In this document: one piece after another, positions 61,747 to 64,000 of the stretch | Layout: every line of letters starts with the position of its first letter | Position numbering within the stretch: the first letter of the stretch is position 1 | Assembly (NCBI GenBank): GCA_004297225.1 | Contig: SCUI01000004.1 | Coordinates: 164,724 to 228,723 of the forward strand | Source of the DNA: Lysobacteraceae bacterium | GTDB lineage: Bacteria > Pseudomonadota > Gammaproteobacteria > Xanthomonadales > Xanthomonadaceae | DNA: 64,000 nt | Direction: 5' to 3' | Program-made: the position numbers and the translations under genes | The notes under the pieces: model-generated | What the model was told of the DNA's origin: nothing | The model's input: only the letters and a program-made list of their open reading frames with translations | The model's database searches: none

Positions 61747-63144
61747 ATGCTGCCCCTCGTCGCCCTGGTCGGTCGCCCGAATGTCGGCAAGTCGACCCTG
61801 TTCAATGCGCTGACCCGCACCCGCGATGCGCTGGTGCACGACGCACCGGGCGTGACCCGCGACCGCAATTACGGCGTCTGCCGCCTGGACCCGGACCGCC
61901 CGTTCGTGCTCGTGGACACCGGCGGCATCGCCGGCAGCGAGGAAGGGCTGGCCGGCGCCACCGCGCGGCAGTCGCGCGCCGCGGCGTCGGAGGCCGACCT
62001 GGTGCTGTTCGTGGTCGACGGCCGCGAAGGCGCTTCGGCACTGGACGACGAGATCCTGTCGTGGCTGCGCAAGTCGGACAAGCCGGTCTTCCTGGTGGTC
62101 AACAAGGTCGACGGCATCGACGCGCAGGCCGCGCGCCACGAATTCGCACGCTACGGTTTCGCCCATGTGTTCGCCGTGTCCTCGGCGCATCGCCAGGGAC
62201 TGGATGCGTTGCTGGCGGCGGTGCTCGGCGCGCTGCCGGCCGACGGCGACGCCAAGCTGCTGGACGAGGATCCCGGGCGCATCCGCATCGCCTTCGTCGG
62301 CCGCCCGAACGTGGGCAAGTCGACGCTGGTCAACCGCATCCTCGGCGAGGAGCGGATGATCGCCTCCGACGTGCCCGGGACCACGCGCGACTCGATCGCG
62401 GTGGACATCGAGCGGGACGGCCGCAAGTACCGGCTGGTCGACACGGCCGGGCTGCGCCGCAGGTCGAAGGTGGAGGAAGCGGTGGAGAAGTTCTCCATCG
62501 TCAAGACGCTGCAGGCGATCGAGCACTGCCAGGTCGCGGTGATCATGCTCGATGCCAGCGAAGGCGTGACCGAGCAGGACGCCAGCGTGCTCGGCGCGGT
62601 GCTCGATGCCGGCCGGGCGCTGGTGATCGCGATCAACAAGTGGGACAACCGCACCGACTACGAGCGCAAGCAGGCCGAAGCGCTGCTGTCGCGCAAGCTG
62701 GCGTTCGTGGACTGGGCCGAATCGGTGCGCATCTCCGCGCTGCACGGTTCCGGCCTGCGCGAGCTGTTCCGTGCGGTGCACCGCGCCCACGCCTCGGCCA
62801 CGCGCGAGTTCAGCACCTCGGAGGTCACCCGCGCACTGGAGGTGGCGGTGGAGGCGCATCCGCCGCCGGTGCAGCGCGGGCACGCGGCCAAGTTGCGTTT
62901 CGCGCACCCGGGCGGGGAGAACCCGCCGACCTTCGTGGTCCACGGCAACCGCCTGAAGACCTTGCCGGAGGGTTACCGGCGTTACCTCGAGAACTTCTTC
63001 CGCAAGCGCTTCAAGCTGGTCGGGACGCCGGTGCGCTTCGTGTTCAAGGAAGGCGAGAACCCTTACAAGGATCGCAGGAACGTGCTCACCGAGCGCCAGG
63101 TCGCGCGCAAGAAGCGGCTGCTCCGGCACGTCAAGCGCAAGTAG
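61747..63144 (+). CDS. der: Ribosome-associated GTPase Der
   Basis: 465 residues with two GTPase domains and a KH-like end. Domain 1: [32 protein letters not shown]. Domain 2: [33 protein letters not shown]. The C-terminus ([19 protein letters not shown]) is typical. Der is needed for 50S assembly. bamB-der adjacency is conserved. Confidence 0.97.
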   Translation: MLPLVALVGRPNVGKSTLFNALTRTRDALVHDAPGVTRDRNYGVCRLDPDRPFVLVDTGGIAGSEEGLAGATARQSRAAASEADLVLFVVDGREGASALDDEILSWLRKSDKPVFLVVNKVDGIDAQAARHEFARYGFAHVFAVSSAHRQGLDALLAAVLGALPADGDAKLLDEDPGRIRIAFVGRPNVGKSTLVNRILGEERMIASDVPGTTRDSIAVDIERDGRKYRLVDTAGLRRRSKVEEAVEKFSIVKTLQAIEHCQVAVIMLDASEGVTEQDASVLGAVLDAGRALVIAINKWDNRTDYERKQAEALLSRKLAFVDWAESVRISALHGSGLRELFRAVHRAHASATREFSTSEVTRALEVAVEAHPPPVQRGHAAKLRFAHPGGENPPTFVVHGNRLKTLPEGYRRYLENFFRKRFKLVGTPVRFVFKEGENPYKDRRNVLTERQVARKKRLLRHVKRK

Positions 63145-63160
63145 CCCGGCCCCCCTACCT

Positions 63161-63183
63161 TGCGGGAGCGGCGCAAGCCGCGA
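63161..63183 (+). repeat. GCGGGAGCGGCGCAAGCCGC repeat unit after der
   Basis: Same core as the units at 96, 22080 and 24249, here between der and the MoeB-like gene. It can fold on GCGGC/GCCGC arms. Confidence 0.65.
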
Positions 63184-63214
63184 GCTTTTCGCCCCAGGGG
63201 CGATAATCCTCCCC

Positions 63215-64000
63215 ATGCCGATCCGCGAACTCAGCCCCACCGAAGCGCTCGCCCGCCTGCGAGCCGGCGCCGTGCTGGTGGACGTGCGCGCCGAGGCCGA
63301 GCGCGCCGCCGGCATGGCGGAGGGCGCGGTCGGGATCGTGCGCGAGCAACTGGAAGCGGATCCTGCCGCGCACCTGCCGGACCGCGAGGTCGAGGTGCTG
63401 CTGATCTGCCAGGCCGGACCCCGGTCGCTGGCGGCGGCTGGCGCCCTGCAATGCCGCGGCTACTCGCGGGTGGCGTCGGTGGCCGGCGGCACCACCGCCT
63501 GGGAGGCCGCGGGCTTGCCGATGGCGCGGGGGGAGGGCGTGGACGCCGACTTCGCCGACCGCTATTCGCGCCACCTGCGGCTGCCTGGAGTCGGCGTGGA
63601 GGGCCAGCAACGGCTGGCCGCGTCGCGGGTGCTGTTGCTGGGTGCGGGCGGGCTTGGCGCACCGGCTGCGTTCTACCTCGCGGCCGCCGGCGTCGGCACC
63701 CTGCGCATCGCCGACGACGACGTGGTCGAACGCAGCAACCTGCAGCGCCAGATCCTGCATCGCGAGGCGACGATCGGCGTGGCCAAGGTCGACTCGGCCG
63801 CGGCGGCGCTGCGGGCGCTCAATCCGCGCGTGCAGGTCGAAGCCCGGCCCGAGCGCCTCACTTCCGCCAACGTCGAGGCGATGCTCGAGGGCGTGGACGT
63901 GGTGCTCGACGGCGCCGACAACTTCCCGGTGCGCTATCTGCTCAACGATGCCTGCGTGAAGCTGGGCAAGCCGCTGGTCTACGGCGCGGTGCACCGCTAC
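63215..64000 (+). CDS. Rhodanese-MoeB/ThiF fusion, N-terminal part (runs off the window)
   Basis: 262 codons seen. The rhodanese domain (about 1-105) has VDVRAEAER and the persulfide Cys65 in EVLLICQAGPRSLAAAGALQ. An E1-like domain follows: RYSRHLRLPGVGVEGQQRLA, GAGGLGAPAAFYLAAAGVGT (143 on), VVERSNLQRQILH. It activates the C-terminus of MoaD or ThiS by adenylation. In most MoeB-rhodanese fusions the rhodanese is C-terminal; here it comes first, an order met in Xanthomonadaceae. Which carrier it serves is not visible. Confidence 0.85.
   Translation, partial: MPIRELSPTEALARLRAGAVLVDVRAEAERAAGMAEGAVGIVREQLEADPAAHLPDREVEVLLICQAGPRSLAAAGALQCRGYSRVASVAGGTTAWEAAGLPMARGEGVDADFADRYSRHLRLPGVGVEGQQRLAASRVLLLGAGGLGAPAAFYLAAAGVGTLRIADDDVVERSNLQRQILHREATIGVAKVDSAAAALRALNPRVQVEARPERLTSANVEAMLEGVDVVLDGADNFPVRYLLNDACVKLGKPLVYGAVHRY

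Overview
The window is a GC-rich chromosomal segment from a gammaproteobacterium, most probably a member of the Xanthomonadaceae/Lysobacteraceae (Lysobacter, Luteimonas, Pseudoxanthomonas or Stenotrophomonas type). Supports are the gene content and order (rne/rluC, cmk-rpsA-ihfB-lapB, rlmN-pilF-rodZ-yfgM-bamB-der), the cysteine-poor bL36, and GTAG-type palindromes built on GCCGACCATGGGTCGGC as described in Stenotrophomonas. No phage, plasmid, transposase or CRISPR array was seen.

Positions 1-22,000 form an accessory anaerobic-respiration and redox region: sco-nirV-nirK (copper nitrite reductase fused to cytochrome c), an outer-membrane barrel, a PepSY/cytochrome b/two-component operon, a DnrO-like protein, a Tiki/ChaN-like protein, a cysteine-desulfhydrase-like plus decarboxylase pair, sirB2-nnrS-norB (quinol nitric oxide reductase), and a hemN-fnr pair. 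fabA-fabB, nadA and trhA are interspersed. At least eight FNR-type sites (TTGAY-N4-RTCAA) lie before these genes, and the fnr gene carries both the iron-sulfur cysteines and the ETVSR recognition helix, so the region looks like one local regulon. In four cases the box centre sits about 41.5-43.5 bp from the annotated start codon, which predicts nearly leaderless transcripts.

Positions 21,400-32,000 hold azoR/lysR, tRNA-Ser(UGA), an orphan NarL-type regulator, rne and rluC (divergent), phhB, nfuA, a membrane protein with 34-residue repeats, and two cytochromes c. Positions 32,100-39,900 encode one membrane-fusion protein with two different RND pumps. Positions 40,000-43,800 carry an overlapping agmatine-to-putrescine operon with a TraB-family gene, then rpmJ. 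Positions 43,900-51,900 carry cmk, rpsA, ihfB, lapB and envelope polysaccharide genes ending in galU. Positions 52,000-56,400 hold a fatty-acid oxidation pair and a PsrA-like regulator with a perfect operator. The window closes with ndk, rlmN, pilF, rodZ, yfgM, bamB, der and the start of a rhodanese-MoeB fusion.

Three interspersed repeat families stand out: GTAG palindromes; a 23-29 bp GTGGGAGCGGCGCAAGCCGC unit that also lies in frame inside two genes; and a larger inverted-repeat element ending in TTTTGACGCGGATCA, with a nested core, found at four gene borders.
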